A stretch of DNA of 64,000 nt from TH-plancto1 sp043777375. Its GTDB lineage: Bacteria; Planctomycetota; Planctomycetia; Planctomycetales; Planctomycetaceae. The notes below the pieces were generated by a model. That model was given only the letters and a program-made list of their open reading frames with translations, did no database searches and had not been told where the DNA came from. Where the stretch lies: positions 117,375 to 181,374 of the forward strand of contig JAYWHX010000009.1 of assembly GCA_043777375.1 (NCBI GenBank), read 5' to 3'. A program made the position numbers and the translations under genes. This document shows, piece after piece, positions 50,866 to 60,111 of this stretch (the stretch's first letter is position 1; each line of letters starts with the position of its first letter).

Positions 50866-53814
50866 ATGATTCGACGTGCTTGGTTCTTAGTGGCCTTGAT
50901 CGGACTCGTCCTCATGGAGGGGGCCACCTCTCGTGCGCAAGAGCAGCCGACTGGGACGGCTCCCAAAGCTGCGACGGAGAGTTCAGAACCACGGAACCCG
51001 CTCGCGACCGCGACAGAGCATCGCTTGCGAGGGCGGTATGACGAAGCTCTCGAAGGGTATGAGGTCGTACTCCAGCAGGCGGACCTGGTTGAGGCCGACC
51101 GCATCGCACTCTGGCTGGGACAGAGCCGAATTTACGAAGAGACGGGCCGCTGGGAGGACGCCGAAGAGGCAATCACATCGGCTCTTGTCTCTCTGCCGAA
51201 ATCACCCGCACTGCTCGCTCGTCATGCCGAGTTGTGCACTCTGACGGGCCGTTATGCGCAGGCCCGCGAGCTGGCTCAGGCGGGCATCGATCAGGATTCG
51301 CAGCATGTGCATTCGCGTCTGATTCTTGCGCATGCTCTCGTCGAGATCGGTGAGCTGGATGAAGCGGCCAAGGCGTATCGCTGGTTCATCCAGTATTACA
51401 ACCGCAGCCTGCCCAAGGACGCACAAACGCTGGTATGGATCGGCGAGGGTTCGGCGCAATACGCGCGCTGGAATCGCGTCAGCTCGATCTTCCGCTTCGT
51501 GGTGAACGATGTCTGCCAGGATGCTCTGAAAGATAACCCGAATTGCTGGCAGGCCCCCTTGTTGTCTGGGACGCTGCTCTTGGAAAAGTATAACGAGAGC
51601 CAGGCGATCCCCGAGTTTCACAACGCCTTGCGGATCAACCCGCAGCTGGCCGAAATCCATGCGGCGCTGGGGATGGCGTACGTGCAGGATTCCAAGTTCG
51701 ATCTAGCCCGCGAGCGTGCGGAGCAGGCCCTGAAATGCAACCCGCGTTCGCCGACTGCTCTTGTACTCATGGCCGATACGTATCTGTTGACGGATGTTCC
51801 CGAGCCCGCCGGAGAATGGCTCGACAAGGCATTGGCAATCAATCCGACGGACCAGCGTGTCCTCGGTCGCAAGGCAGCGCTGGCTTTACTGAGTGAACGA
51901 CTCCTGCGGAAGGAAACTCTCGCTGCCGCATTCAGCCAGCTCCCGCAGCTGCCGATCGATTCACCACTTCCCCAGCCGTTTAGGGATGGACTGGCCAGCG
52001 TCCTGAAATCGAATCCCAAGCCCGGCGAAATGTTGGCCACGATGGGGCAGGTTCTGGAGGCCCATCGCAAGTACGAGCAGGCTGAGGTCTGCTATCGCAA
52101 AGCCATCGAACTCATGCCCCAGCTGACAGCGCCGCGCACCCAACTCGGGATGCTGTGCATGCGGACGGGGCAAGTCGAAGAGGCCGAGAAGATTCTGAAC
52201 GACGCCTTCGCAGCTGACCCGTTTCATGTTCGTATCAGCAACATGCGAAAAGTGATCGGCGTCCTGAAAGCCTATGACACAATCACGACCGAGCACTTCG
52301 TGATTCGCATCGATCACGAGCAACGGCTGCTGGGGCAGGCGATGGCTGACCACCTGGAACTCGCCTACCCCGAGCTAACATCGAAGTTCGGTTACGAGCC
52401 GCTGCAGCGAACGCAGTTCGAGATTTACTGCGATGCGAAGGGGCAGGCCGCTCACGCGTGGTTCAGCTCGCGCATGATTGGGCTGCCGTGGATTCAAACG
52501 ATCGGAGCGTCGACCGGCGTGATGGTCGCCCTCGCCAGCCCGAACCAGACACAGAAGCCGTATCACTGGGGGCGTGTACTCCGGCACGAGTTCTCGCATG
52601 TCCTGACCTTGCAGGCAACGCAGTTCAACATACCGCACTGGTACACCGAAGCCTTGGCCGTTGGTATCGAGGGTTCCACATTTCCCTCCTCGTGGGAGGA
52701 GCTGCTACTCGAGCGCCAGCCAAAGGGGGAGCTGTTCAACCTCGACACGATTAACGATGGGTTTCGCAAGCCGAAGACACCTGATGACTGGACTCTGGCG
52801 TACTGCCAAGCCTCGCTGTACGCGGTCTTTCTGGAACAGAAGTACGGGCCGGACTCGAATGCGAAGTTGCTGACAGCTTATCGACAGGGAAAGTCCACCG
52901 ACGAGGCGCTCCGTGAGGTCTTCGCAATCGAGAAGCCACAGTTCGAGAGGGAGTACCGCGACTTCCTCGCCCAGCGAGTGGCGACCTTTACCTCTGGTCG
53001 CGCCCCCTCGTTGCCGGATTTGAAATCTGCTGAAGAGAAGTCCAAGGCGAACGCTGATGACATGCAGGCGGCTGATGAGTATGCGTTCGCCCTCATGCGA
53101 AATCGCCGACTGCCCCAGGCCCGCAAGATCGCCGATGCGGTACTGGCCAAGGAGCCGGAGCGCCCGCTGTCGAACGTGATCGTCGAGCTGATGAATGCCA
53201 AAGCCGGGAAGCCCGCAGAAGCGATCGAGACCCTGACAATCCTGCGTGATGTCGGCGACCCGCATCGCGAAGTCTTGGCTGCGCTGTGTGCCTTGGCAGG
53301 GCATGAGAAGGATTGGGATGTCGTGCTGGAGACAGCTCAACGGGGTCGCCAGGCATTTCCTCGCGATGCGCTGTTCGCCACGTCGGCAGCCAAGGCCTGT
53401 GAGGAGCTGGGAAACACGAAAGATCTCCCCGAGATTCTCGAGGTCATGGTCGTCCTCGATCAAGACGATCCCGCAGCTCGCCGCAAACTGGCGAAGATCA
53501 AGCTCGCGACCGGCGATCCGGCCACCGCGAAGAATTGGGCCGCCGATTCGCTGCTGATTGATGTGACCTCGGTCGAGACACAAGAACTGCTTGGTCAATC
53601 GTGCGTGGCGTTGAAGGACTGGAGAGCCGCCGAACGGGCCTTCTCGACCGCTCTGGAACTCGAACCGAACCGAGTCGACAGCCAGCTCGGCCTCGCGGAG
53701 TGTTACGCCCGCACCGAGCGTAAAGACAAGGCCCGCGAGCTGCTCGATGCGGTTCAGAAGACTCACCCAGACCACGCGGCCGCCAAGGCGTTCAGAGAGC
53801 GTTTGGGCCTCTAG
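50866..53814 (+). CDS. Exported TPR protein with a peptidase MA-like gluzincin domain
   Basis: A 982-residue protein with a signal peptide (MIRRAWFLVALIGLVLMEGA, cleavage near AQE at 26). Tetratricopeptide repeats fill about residues 45-440 and 740-980. Between them lies a metallopeptidase domain of the peptidase MA type: H574-E575-F-S-H578 followed by PHWYTEALAVGIEG, where E595 is the likely third zinc ligand, 17 residues on. VRISNMRKVIGVLKAYDTI near 450 starts the domain. The TPR arms probably hold a partner or substrate outside the cytoplasm. An earlier in-frame start is possible but lacks a signal. Substrate unknown. Confidence 0.87.
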   Translation: MIRRAWFLVALIGLVLMEGATSRAQEQPTGTAPKAATESSEPRNPLATATEHRLRGRYDEALEGYEVVLQQADLVEADRIALWLGQSRIYEETGRWEDAEEAITSALVSLPKSPALLARHAELCTLTGRYAQARELAQAGIDQDSQHVHSRLILAHALVEIGELDEAAKAYRWFIQYYNRSLPKDAQTLVWIGEGSAQYARWNRVSSIFRFVVNDVCQDALKDNPNCWQAPLLSGTLLLEKYNESQAIPEFHNALRINPQLAEIHAALGMAYVQDSKFDLARERAEQALKCNPRSPTALVLMADTYLLTDVPEPAGEWLDKALAINPTDQRVLGRKAALALLSERLLRKETLAAAFSQLPQLPIDSPLPQPFRDGLASVLKSNPKPGEMLATMGQVLEAHRKYEQAEVCYRKAIELMPQLTAPRTQLGMLCMRTGQVEEAEKILNDAFAADPFHVRISNMRKVIGVLKAYDTITTEHFVIRIDHEQRLLGQAMADHLELAYPELTSKFGYEPLQRTQFEIYCDAKGQAAHAWFSSRMIGLPWIQTIGASTGVMVALASPNQTQKPYHWGRVLRHEFSHVLTLQATQFNIPHWYTEALAVGIEGSTFPSSWEELLLERQPKGELFNLDTINDGFRKPKTPDDWTLAYCQASLYAVFLEQKYGPDSNAKLLTAYRQGKSTDEALREVFAIEKPQFEREYRDFLAQRVATFTSGRAPSLPDLKSAEEKSKANADDMQAADEYAFALMRNRRLPQARKIADAVLAKEPERPLSNVIVELMNAKAGKPAEAIETLTILRDVGDPHREVLAALCALAGHEKDWDVVLETAQRGRQAFPRDALFATSAAKACEELGNTKDLPEILEVMVVLDQDDPAARRKLAKIKLATGDPATAKNWAADSLLIDVTSVETQELLGQSCVALKDWRAAERAFSTALELEPNRVDSQLGLAECYARTERKDKARELLDAVQKTHPDHAAAKAFRERLGL

Positions 53815-53922
53815 AACCGTTTGCTCGATTTTTACCCGAGTCTGTCTACCATCTGGTATACTTACTCTGAGCCGATCTTAGGGCAGGCACTCACGACACA
53901 CTCTCACACGACAGGAATTTCC

Positions 53923-54207
53923 ATGGTCACAGTCGGCATGAACTACCACGTCCTTCCGGGCAAGCAACAGGACTTCCAAGACAAGTTCGCCGGGGTCATC
54001 GACGCCCTCAAGGCGGCACCGGGGCACACCACCTCCACGCTGTGGAAAGATGTCACCGATGATGCGTCGTTCCTGATCACCAGCGAGTGGAACGACGAAG
54101 TCGCTTTCCGCGAGTTCATCAGCAGCGAGGCGTTCCGCGCCGTGACCAACTGGGGCAAGGAGCAGATCCTTTCCGGTCGGCCACAGCACAAGGTTTACAA
54201 GCACTAG
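53923..54207 (+). CDS. Antibiotic biosynthesis monooxygenase (ABM) domain protein
   Basis: A 94-residue ferredoxin-like-fold protein starting MVTVGMNYHVLPGKQQDFQ. The ABM pattern is seen in AAPGHTTSTLWKDVTDD near 36 and FLITSEWNDEVAFREFISSE near 54-73, with TNWGKEQILSGRPQHKVY at the end. Members are heme-degrading or quinol monooxygenases, but many single-domain copies have no known role. The ATG was chosen because the domain starts there; the upstream DNA lacks coding character. A perfect hairpin repeat follows the gene. Confidence 0.82.
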   Translation: MVTVGMNYHVLPGKQQDFQDKFAGVIDALKAAPGHTTSTLWKDVTDDASFLITSEWNDEVAFREFISSEAFRAVTNWGKEQILSGRPQHKVYKH

Positions 54208-54250
54208 AAATGACTGACCGCTGAACTGTGCTTCCAGCGGGACCGACTTT

Positions 54251-54307
54251 CAGCCCGCAGCGCTAGCAAGGGATTTCGCCGAGATCCCTTGCTAGCGCTG
54301 CGGGCTG
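54251..54307. repeat. Perfect 24-bp inverted repeat between convergent genes
   Basis: Arms 54251-54274 and 54284-54307 are exactly complementary with a nine-base loop; the core is GCGCTAGC, shared with the element at 9398-9475. It lies between an ABM gene (+) and a squalene-cyclase-repeat gene (-) and could serve as a bidirectional terminator. Confidence 0.9.
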
Positions 54308-54331
54308 GTCTGTTGAACCGACGTTTTGAAA

Positions 54332-55480
54332 TCAGCGGACCAGCGGCTTAGGCTCGCAATACTTCAAAGCCATCAGCACGTACGCCGTGGCCAGATTCGG
54401 GTCACCTTCGTACCAGCGGTCGTTCGTGTTCACCCAGCTGCCGTTGGCGGTCTGTGTGCTGAGCAAGTGCTCGGCCAGTTCCTTCCGCCAGTCATGCTTC
54501 ACTCCGGCGGCGTCCTCGAACAGGTCGACCTTCATCGCGGTCAGTGCCTTCGCGAACGTCTGGTGGTAGTAATAAACCCCCTGCTGCGCGAGTCCCGGAT
54601 TCTCGGTGACGGTGTAGTTCTTGCGAATCCAGCTGGAAGCGGCTTTGACGCGTGGGTCATCTTCTTTGAGGCCCGCGTAGATCATGCTCTTGAGTCCAGC
54701 GTAGGTCATACTCGCATACGACCGTAGGCCCCCTTCGGCGGTGTTTCCGGCCTGCGAGTTCCCTCCTGCGGCGGGTGTGTAATAGAAACCGCCATCGTTG
54801 ACCTTGCTGGCGAATTCGGTCGTGTTGTTTTCCGACTCCAGATTCTGACAGCGCGACACGAAGGCCAGGGCTTTTTTGACGGCTTCGTCTTCTGGACCGA
54901 CGCCCGATTCTTTCAGCGCTTCGAGGAAGAATGCGGTGTTCGACAGATCGGGCCGCTTGCTGCGACCATACCCTTGGCCACCGTAAGCGGGCTGCGATGG
55001 GTCAGCTCCCTCGGCTTCGTCCCATTGGAGTCCCCGCAGGAAGTCAACTGCCTTCTTCAGCATCTCATCGTACTGACCGCTGGTGTTCGCCCGGCGGACA
55101 GCGAGCAAAATGATGCTGGTCTCGTAGTTCTTGTGACTCGTTTCCGGATGGTAGATCCCTCCGTCCGGCTGCACGAACGTGGTCAGATGCTTGAGGGCCT
55201 TGACGATCGCCGGATGGTCGGGCTTCACTCCCGCCTCCAACAACGAGAATGTCACCAGCCCGGTAATCCCCGGCTGCTTCTCAGACGTCCAGCTGCCGTC
55301 AGGCTGCTGCGAGGCGATCAGGAACTCTGCGGCCTGAGATCGCCCCTGCGCCAATTGATCCGCAGCTGGTCCCACGGTGTCCTGAGCCAGCGTGAGGCCG
55401 ATTGCACGGCCTAGAAAAACGACACTCAGAATCAGGCTGCGCCAGAGTTGCTTGCTCACGTTCTGTTCCTTGTCTTCCAT
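54332..55480 (-). CDS. Secreted squalene-cyclase/prenyltransferase-repeat protein
   Basis: A 382-residue exported protein (signal helix LWRSLILSVVFLGRAIGLTLA) made of alpha/alpha-toroid repeats as in squalene-hopene cyclases. QW-like motifs recur: QQPDGSWTSEKQPG near 58, YGGQGYGRSKRPDLSN near 166, YASMTYAGLKSMIYAG near 255 and TANGSWVNTNDRWYEG near 345. The catalytic DxDD aspartates of real cyclases are not seen, so it is more likely a structural or binding protein than a terpene cyclase. A larger relative lies 5 kb downstream. Confidence 0.83.
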   Translation of the reverse strand: MEDKEQNVSKQLWRSLILSVVFLGRAIGLTLAQDTVGPAADQLAQGRSQAAEFLIASQQPDGSWTSEKQPGITGLVTFSLLEAGVKPDHPAIVKALKHLTTFVQPDGGIYHPETSHKNYETSIILLAVRRANTSGQYDEMLKKAVDFLRGLQWDEAEGADPSQPAYGGQGYGRSKRPDLSNTAFFLEALKESGVGPEDEAVKKALAFVSRCQNLESENNTTEFASKVNDGGFYYTPAAGGNSQAGNTAEGGLRSYASMTYAGLKSMIYAGLKEDDPRVKAASSWIRKNYTVTENPGLAQQGVYYYHQTFAKALTAMKVDLFEDAAGVKHDWRKELAEHLLSTQTANGSWVNTNDRWYEGDPNLATAYVLMALKYCEPKPLVR

Positions 55481-55778
55481 TCACCGACTGCTGCTGATCT
55501 CGCTGACCCGTTGGATAACGAACTCAGTCTTCGTCAAAACATCATGCCGTCTCCACGCCTCGGCGTCGAGTGCCGACTCGCTTGCAGCGTACGACTGGGA
55601 GTGATCGCAAATTGAGTGCCAAAGGTCAGCACTCTGAAACGCAACGATTTCTCTCAAGGGGAAAACAGCTGGTGTATTTTCCACCCTGCGAAGATGGACA
55701 TCCCGCCAGGCTGGAAACTCAGTATGAATTCTGTTGAAGTCTACGCATGATCTGTTCCACTGCTGAAAGGTGACCATC

Positions 55779-56306
55779 ATGGTTCGCACAATTTGCGTTT
55801 TCTCCGTCGTTCTCTGGTGTGCCTGTGTGTTCGCCGATCTCACGAGCGGTCCCACAGTCGGGGACGTTGTAAAAGGATTCGAGATCGATGCAGTCGTTGG
55901 CGATTCTGCGGGGAAGACAGTCGATCCGGTGGCGGAGCGCGGAACGAAGACAACGATCTATGCGTTCGTTTCTTCCGACAAGTGGTCTCGCCCGTGTGCC
56001 CGATTCCTGAAGAAGCTCGACGGCGAAATCGGAAGTGTGGCTGATGCGAAGGTTCTCGCGATCTGGCTCACAGCTGATGCGCAGTCTGCAAAGGAGTACC
56101 TCCCCAAGGCCCAGCAATCATTAAGTTTCACGAAGACTGACTTGGCGGTGTTCCAAGGAGATGCCGCCGGCCCCGGGACTTGGGGACTCAATACCGATGC
56201 GGATGTGACGGTCGTTGTGGTGAAGGATGGCAAAGCGACCGCGACGTTTGGTTTCGTGTCAGTCAATGACACTGTGGTTGAGCAGGTGATGCAAGCTGCG
56301 AAGTAG
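55779..56306 (+). CDS. Exported thioredoxin-fold (redoxin-like) protein lacking CxxC
   Basis: A 175-residue protein with a signal peptide (MVRTICVFSVVLWCACVFAD, cleavage near 20). The order GPTVGDVVKGFEID, TTIYAFVSSDKWSRPCARFL near 65-84, VLAIWLTAD near 100, and VTVVVVKDGKATATFGFVSV near 143 follows the redoxin/AhpC-TSA layout. At the usual redox site only one Cys (SRPCARF) is present, so disulfide exchange of the CxxC type is excluded; a peroxiredoxin-like or non-redox role is possible. The ATG of MVRTICVF gives the best signal. Confidence 0.72.
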   Translation: MVRTICVFSVVLWCACVFADLTSGPTVGDVVKGFEIDAVVGDSAGKTVDPVAERGTKTTIYAFVSSDKWSRPCARFLKKLDGEIGSVADAKVLAIWLTADAQSAKEYLPKAQQSLSFTKTDLAVFQGDAAGPGTWGLNTDADVTVVVVKDGKATATFGFVSVNDTVVEQVMQAAK

Positions 56307-56475
56307 CTGCATGTGAGAGTTCGTGAAACCGAGTTCGTCGAGGATATCACTCATATTCACGAAAGCACAAAGGGAGTCTAAAACGGTTTCGATATCGACT
56401 CCTTTGTGGATATTCATGGTTCCGTTGTGTGAAAGGCGTCGTAACCCCACACTGCTACGGCACGTTGAACCCCCT

Positions 56476-57432
56476 TCACAGCCCGTTGACGATGTTCGTC
56501 ATCCGATCGCCGCGCAGGGCCATCGCGGCTTGCTTCGCCACGGTTTCCCGCAGCTTCCGCACTGCTGGGACACTGACCGATGCGATGTGCGAAGCGAGAA
56601 TGACATTGCTGCGGCTGAAGATAGAATGTCCTGCCGGGATCGGTTCAGGATTGAATACGTCGAGCGCCGCTCCGCCGAGATGGCCACTGTCGAGGGCCTC
56701 CATCAGAGCTTCAGGGTCAACGAGATCGCCACGAGCCACGTTAATGAGGAACGCACCCTGTCGCATCCGACTGAGGGACTCGCGACCGATCATGCCGCGT
56801 GTCTTGGCGTTGGATGGGCAATGCAGAGTGACGATGTCGGTCTGTTCCAGCACAGTGGCCAGATCGCCTGACGTGGCACCCGATGCTTCGATCTCAGCTG
56901 GGGACACCACCGGGTCAAACACGATCACGCGGCACTTAAAGGCTCGGAGCCGCGCGACCACTTCGCGTCCGATCCGACCAAATCCCACGACACCGACGGT
57001 TCGGTCTCGTAACGCACTCATTTGATCGATCGGTGTGGCGAGCCCCCACTTGCCACCTTTCAGCGTCGCGCAGTTCGACACGACCTGCCGCGTCAGACCC
57101 AGGATGAATGCCAGGGTGTGATCGGCGACCTCGTCGATGCAGTAGTCCGGGACATTCGCGACGGCGATCCCCTTCGCCTTCGCAGCTTCGAGGTCGATGT
57201 TATCGACGCCGATGCCATAACGGACGATCGCCTTGGCCTTCGTCATGGCAGCGATCACTTCGGCGGTGATGGGAGCGAACTGGGTGATCACTACGTCGGC
57301 GTCCGACACGAACGGCAACAACAGCTCGCGCGTCTTGCACTGGCCAGACGTAAACTCAGCTCCCGTCGGTCGCAGGATTTCTTCTTCGACATCCAATGTC
57401 GGGAAGCTGTAATCGGTGACAATGACTTTCAT
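56476..57432 (-). CDS. D-2-hydroxyacid dehydrogenase, CtBP-like
   Basis: A 318-residue NAD-dependent dehydrogenase. The nucleotide site is VGVVGFGRIGREVVARL near 147; the catalytic residues are Arg in NVARGDLVD near 236, Glu in FNPEPIP near 266 and His in ILASHIASVS near 285. YGIGVDNIDLEAAKAKGIAV near 73-92 is typical of the C-terminal-binding-protein-like branch, whose bacterial substrates are mostly unknown. Another member lies 1.6 kb downstream, beyond the lipoate-ligase and tmk genes. Confidence 0.88.
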   Translation of the reverse strand: MKVIVTDYSFPTLDVEEEILRPTGAEFTSGQCKTRELLLPFVSDADVVITQFAPITAEVIAAMTKAKAIVRYGIGVDNIDLEAAKAKGIAVANVPDYCIDEVADHTLAFILGLTRQVVSNCATLKGGKWGLATPIDQMSALRDRTVGVVGFGRIGREVVARLRAFKCRVIVFDPVVSPAEIEASGATSGDLATVLEQTDIVTLHCPSNAKTRGMIGRESLSRMRQGAFLINVARGDLVDPEALMEALDSGHLGGAALDVFNPEPIPAGHSIFSRSNVILASHIASVSVPAVRKLRETVAKQAAMALRGDRMTNIVNGL

Positions 57433-57485
57433 GGGTGGAGTCCGAACGCATCACACTGGGTAAGCGGAACAGCAGAGCAGCTATC

Positions 57486-58217
57486 CTACAATCTACGGCT
57501 CATGTCGGCATACCGTGTCCGCGCCAATTCCTCAGCCAGTATGCGCTCGGCCTGAGTGAGTCCTCGATTTTCGGCCTCTCCCGGTAACAAGTCGCGAAGC
57601 GCCAGATGCAGTGCCTCGGCGACCTCATGTCGAGCGGGCGAGAATCCAGCCAGCTCGGCGAGCCCCGGAAACTCCGGCGCATACTCCGACCGAGCCAATA
57701 ACAACGCCCCATGTTGCAGGACTGCACCGCGCCGCCGACGCTGGGCGCTGCCCATAATCTTGTGTTGTCCGCGAACGATGTCCCTCGCATCCCCGCGACT
57801 GAAGCACAGGAAAGGCTCCGCAGCAAATCGGATCGCCTCACCACGCAGATGCACCTCGACACCGTCGCGAGCGAGTAACGCCATCACACGACGGTGGACT
57901 TCCTCGTACAACACACCGGGACTGACTGCGAGCGGATGACCATCGGCAATAGCGATGGAGTACGTCACCTCATGGTGATGCAGGATCGCACCGCCGCCAG
58001 ACAGACGCTTCACTTTCGGCAACTGAGGGAAGCGGCTCTCCAGTGCGGGGTCATCGGCCGACTGAAAGTAGCCGAGCGAGACCGTCGCTTGTTCCCACTC
58101 ATAGATCCTCAGTGAACACGCCCCGTCCGCAGCTGCGGCTTCGAGCAGGACTTCATCGACGGCCATGTTCCAGCTTCCGGAGCAAGGAGCCGCCTCCACG
58201 ATCACGCGACTGGACAT
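57486..58217 (-). CDS. Lipoate/octanoate transferase-like protein (LipM/LplA family)
   Basis: A 243-residue member of the biotin/lipoate protein ligase fold. The lipoyl-binding segments are WNMAVDEVLLEAA near 16, EWEQATVSLGYFQ near 41, KRLSGGGAILHHHEVTYSIA near 69-88, and KIMGSAQRRRRGAVLQHGAL near 152. A Cys is found in AEPFLCFSRGDARDI, where octanoyltransferase LipM keeps its acyl-thioester Cys, so it may transfer octanoyl groups rather than adenylate lipoate. Its start overlaps the tmk stop codon (TAATG), so the pair is co-translated. Confidence 0.85.
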   Translation of the reverse strand: MSSRVIVEAAPCSGSWNMAVDEVLLEAAAADGACSLRIYEWEQATVSLGYFQSADDPALESRFPQLPKVKRLSGGGAILHHHEVTYSIAIADGHPLAVSPGVLYEEVHRRVMALLARDGVEVHLRGEAIRFAAEPFLCFSRGDARDIVRGQHKIMGSAQRRRRGAVLQHGALLLARSEYAPEFPGLAELAGFSPARHEVAEALHLALRDLLPGEAENRGLTQAERILAEELARTRYADMSRRL

Positions 58218-58954
58218 TAGCGTACCTTGGTCGGAGTCTCAGGGATCGCTCGATTTCGCAGTGTTGTGTCGACCAGCTTTTCGATCTGGGCGGTGATCTC
58301 GTCCATCGATCGCAGTCCCTGCTCGTTCACTACGGAGACCACTGACCAGTTCCGCTCTGCGGCCAGTTCACAGTACGCCGATCGCACGCGAGAGAGATAC
58401 GCTGTATCGGCTTCCTGCATGTCAGCGGCCTGCGTGGTGTACGTTCGCTGGGCTTTCTTGGCGATCAGTTCTTGCGACGTTTCGGTCGGAGTGTCGAGCA
58501 GAATAACGAGATCTGGTCGTGGCAGTCCGAACAGGTCGTACTCGATCTTCTCGATCCAATTCGCCAGTTCGCGGCGCTCGACCCCAGTGCGTTTTCCGGC
58601 TTGATGAGCGATGTTGGATGGAACATAGCGATCCAAAATCAGCACGTCGCTCGCCGCGAGCAGCTGGGTCAGTTCGGCTTTGGATTCGAGTCTGTCGCCG
58701 GCATAGAGCAGGGACGCCAAGAACGGGTCGACCTCGTTCAGTTGTCCAAAACGACCGTTGAGGAAATCACCGATCCGCTGCCCGAAGAACGTCGAGTCAT
58801 AGCGGGGAAAGCTGAGCAGGTTGGCTTGCATCCCGCGAGCCAGAAGGCGATCGCGCAGACGCGCGGACTGTGTCCCCTTGCCAGATCCATCGATCCCTTC
58901 AATCACAACAAGCAGCGACACGCGAGGCAATCCTTCGAACAGAGGCCATGGCAT
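58217..58954 (-). CDS. tmk: Thymidylate kinase
   Basis: A 245-residue dTMP kinase that makes dTDP for DNA synthesis. The P-loop is VIEGIDGSGKGTQSARL near 17-33; FPRYDSTFFG near 49 and LDRYVPSNIAHQAGKRTG near 104 carry the DR[YH] and substrate-binding residues; the lid region follows near 150. The given ATG adds an N-terminal stretch (PWPLFEGLPR) that other family members lack; the GTG at 58921 is a likely alternative. Overlaps the following octanoyltransferase-like gene by one base. Confidence 0.92.
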   Translation of the reverse strand: MPWPLFEGLPRVSLLVVIEGIDGSGKGTQSARLRDRLLARGMQANLLSFPRYDSTFFGQRIGDFLNGRFGQLNEVDPFLASLLYAGDRLESKAELTQLLAASDVLILDRYVPSNIAHQAGKRTGVERRELANWIEKIEYDLFGLPRPDLVILLDTPTETSQELIAKKAQRTYTTQAADMQEADTAYLSRVRSAYCELAAERNWSVVSVVNEQGLRSMDEITAQIEKLVDTTLRNRAIPETPTKVR

Positions 58955-59043
58955 CGGAGGGATCGCTTGAATTCGCGATCAGACACCGTGCAGATGGTGA
59001 AGTGTCCCCGAACTCGTGATCAAATACCACCGCGCGAACTGAG

Positions 59044-60033
59044 TCAGCGCGACCAAGACCAGTCCGTGACGCCCTTTAAGTTCACAATCCGGTCAGCGGG
59101 CCATTCCCCATCCGCCAGCTGGATGATGGTGTCGGCAGACATCGACAAGGTGTCGTAACGGGATTCGTTGTCAGCTCCTGCCAGATGCGGGGCCAGTAGG
59201 ACATTCGGCAATTCGAGCAGTTCGCTCTCGAGTGGCAGCGGCTCGACCTCGAAGACATCGAGACCCGCGCCGCGCAGGTGATTGCTGCGGAGTGCTGCCA
59301 CCAGCGCAGTCTCATCGACCAGCAGTCCTCGAGCAGTGTTGATGAAGATGGAGCCCTTTTTCATCTGCGCGAATCGCTCGGCATCCATCATGTGATGTGA
59401 GTCCTTCGAGTAGGGGCAATGCAGCGACACGTAGTCGGATCGACCGAGGAGATCCTCCAGTGTGGTCAGTTCAATGTTCCATTGTTGAACAAACTCCTCT
59501 GGGGGGAATGGCTCGAAGGCAATCACTTTCAGCCCCAGCCCCACGGCGCGTGTCGCGACCGCCAGGCCAATGCGTCCCAGTCCGACGATTCCGATGGTGG
59601 ACCCGATGATTCGTGGTTGAGCCACAAATCCCCAGCGTCCCTCGCGGACCATTCGGTCAGCTGCGGGAAATCCGCGTGCCACACCCATCAGCAGAGCGAT
59701 CGCCTGTTCCGCAGCTGCGTGATGATTCACTCCGGGTGTGACTGCCACGGCGATACCCGCCCGGTCACAAGCAGCTGTGTCAATCGCATCGTAGCCGACC
59801 CCGGTCCGGGCAATGACGCGCAGTTCGGGGCAGGCTTCGATCACCTCGGCAGTGTAGGGTTCAGACCCAGACACGACGGCACTGCACCCGGCCAGTTCCG
59901 CGATCAGGCAGTCCGTTTGAAAGACTTGAACCTGCTTTTCGCTGTGGAGGATCTCGAATCCGGCCTCTTGAAACAGCGGCAGGTGTGGCCCCGTTTTGGC
60001 GACACCAGCGATCAGCCTGACCTTGCGATTCAC
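59044..60033 (-). CDS. D-2-hydroxyacid dehydrogenase, phosphoglycerate dehydrogenase-like
   Basis: A 329-residue NAD-dependent dehydrogenase. The nucleotide motif is IGIVGLGRIGLAVATRA near 148; catalytic residues are Arg in NTARGLLVD near 240, Glu in FEVEPLP near 269 and His in LLAPHLAGAD near 288. GVGYDAIDTAACDRAGIAVA near 78 resembles SerA-type proteins, but the regulatory ACT domain is absent. It could reduce a 2-oxo acid other than phosphohydroxypyruvate. It starts 78 bases after the beta-helix gene on the same strand. Confidence 0.88.
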   Translation of the reverse strand: MNRKVRLIAGVAKTGPHLPLFQEAGFEILHSEKQVQVFQTDCLIAELAGCSAVVSGSEPYTAEVIEACPELRVIARTGVGYDAIDTAACDRAGIAVAVTPGVNHHAAAEQAIALLMGVARGFPAADRMVREGRWGFVAQPRIIGSTIGIVGLGRIGLAVATRAVGLGLKVIAFEPFPPEEFVQQWNIELTTLEDLLGRSDYVSLHCPYSKDSHHMMDAERFAQMKKGSIFINTARGLLVDETALVAALRSNHLRGAGLDVFEVEPLPLESELLELPNVLLAPHLAGADNESRYDTLSMSADTIIQLADGEWPADRIVNLKGVTDWSWSR

Positions 60034-60111
60034 TCACAGCACTCCTGCAGGTTAGCAACGAAAAAAACTCGCCGGGCTGAACCCGGCGGCGACGTGGTGG
60101 CTCGCGAACTT

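Noticed and set aside
52705..53775. Minus-strand open frame of 356 codons
   Set aside because: It lies opposite the C-terminal TPR part of the peptidase MA protein; a shadow of GC-rich codon use.
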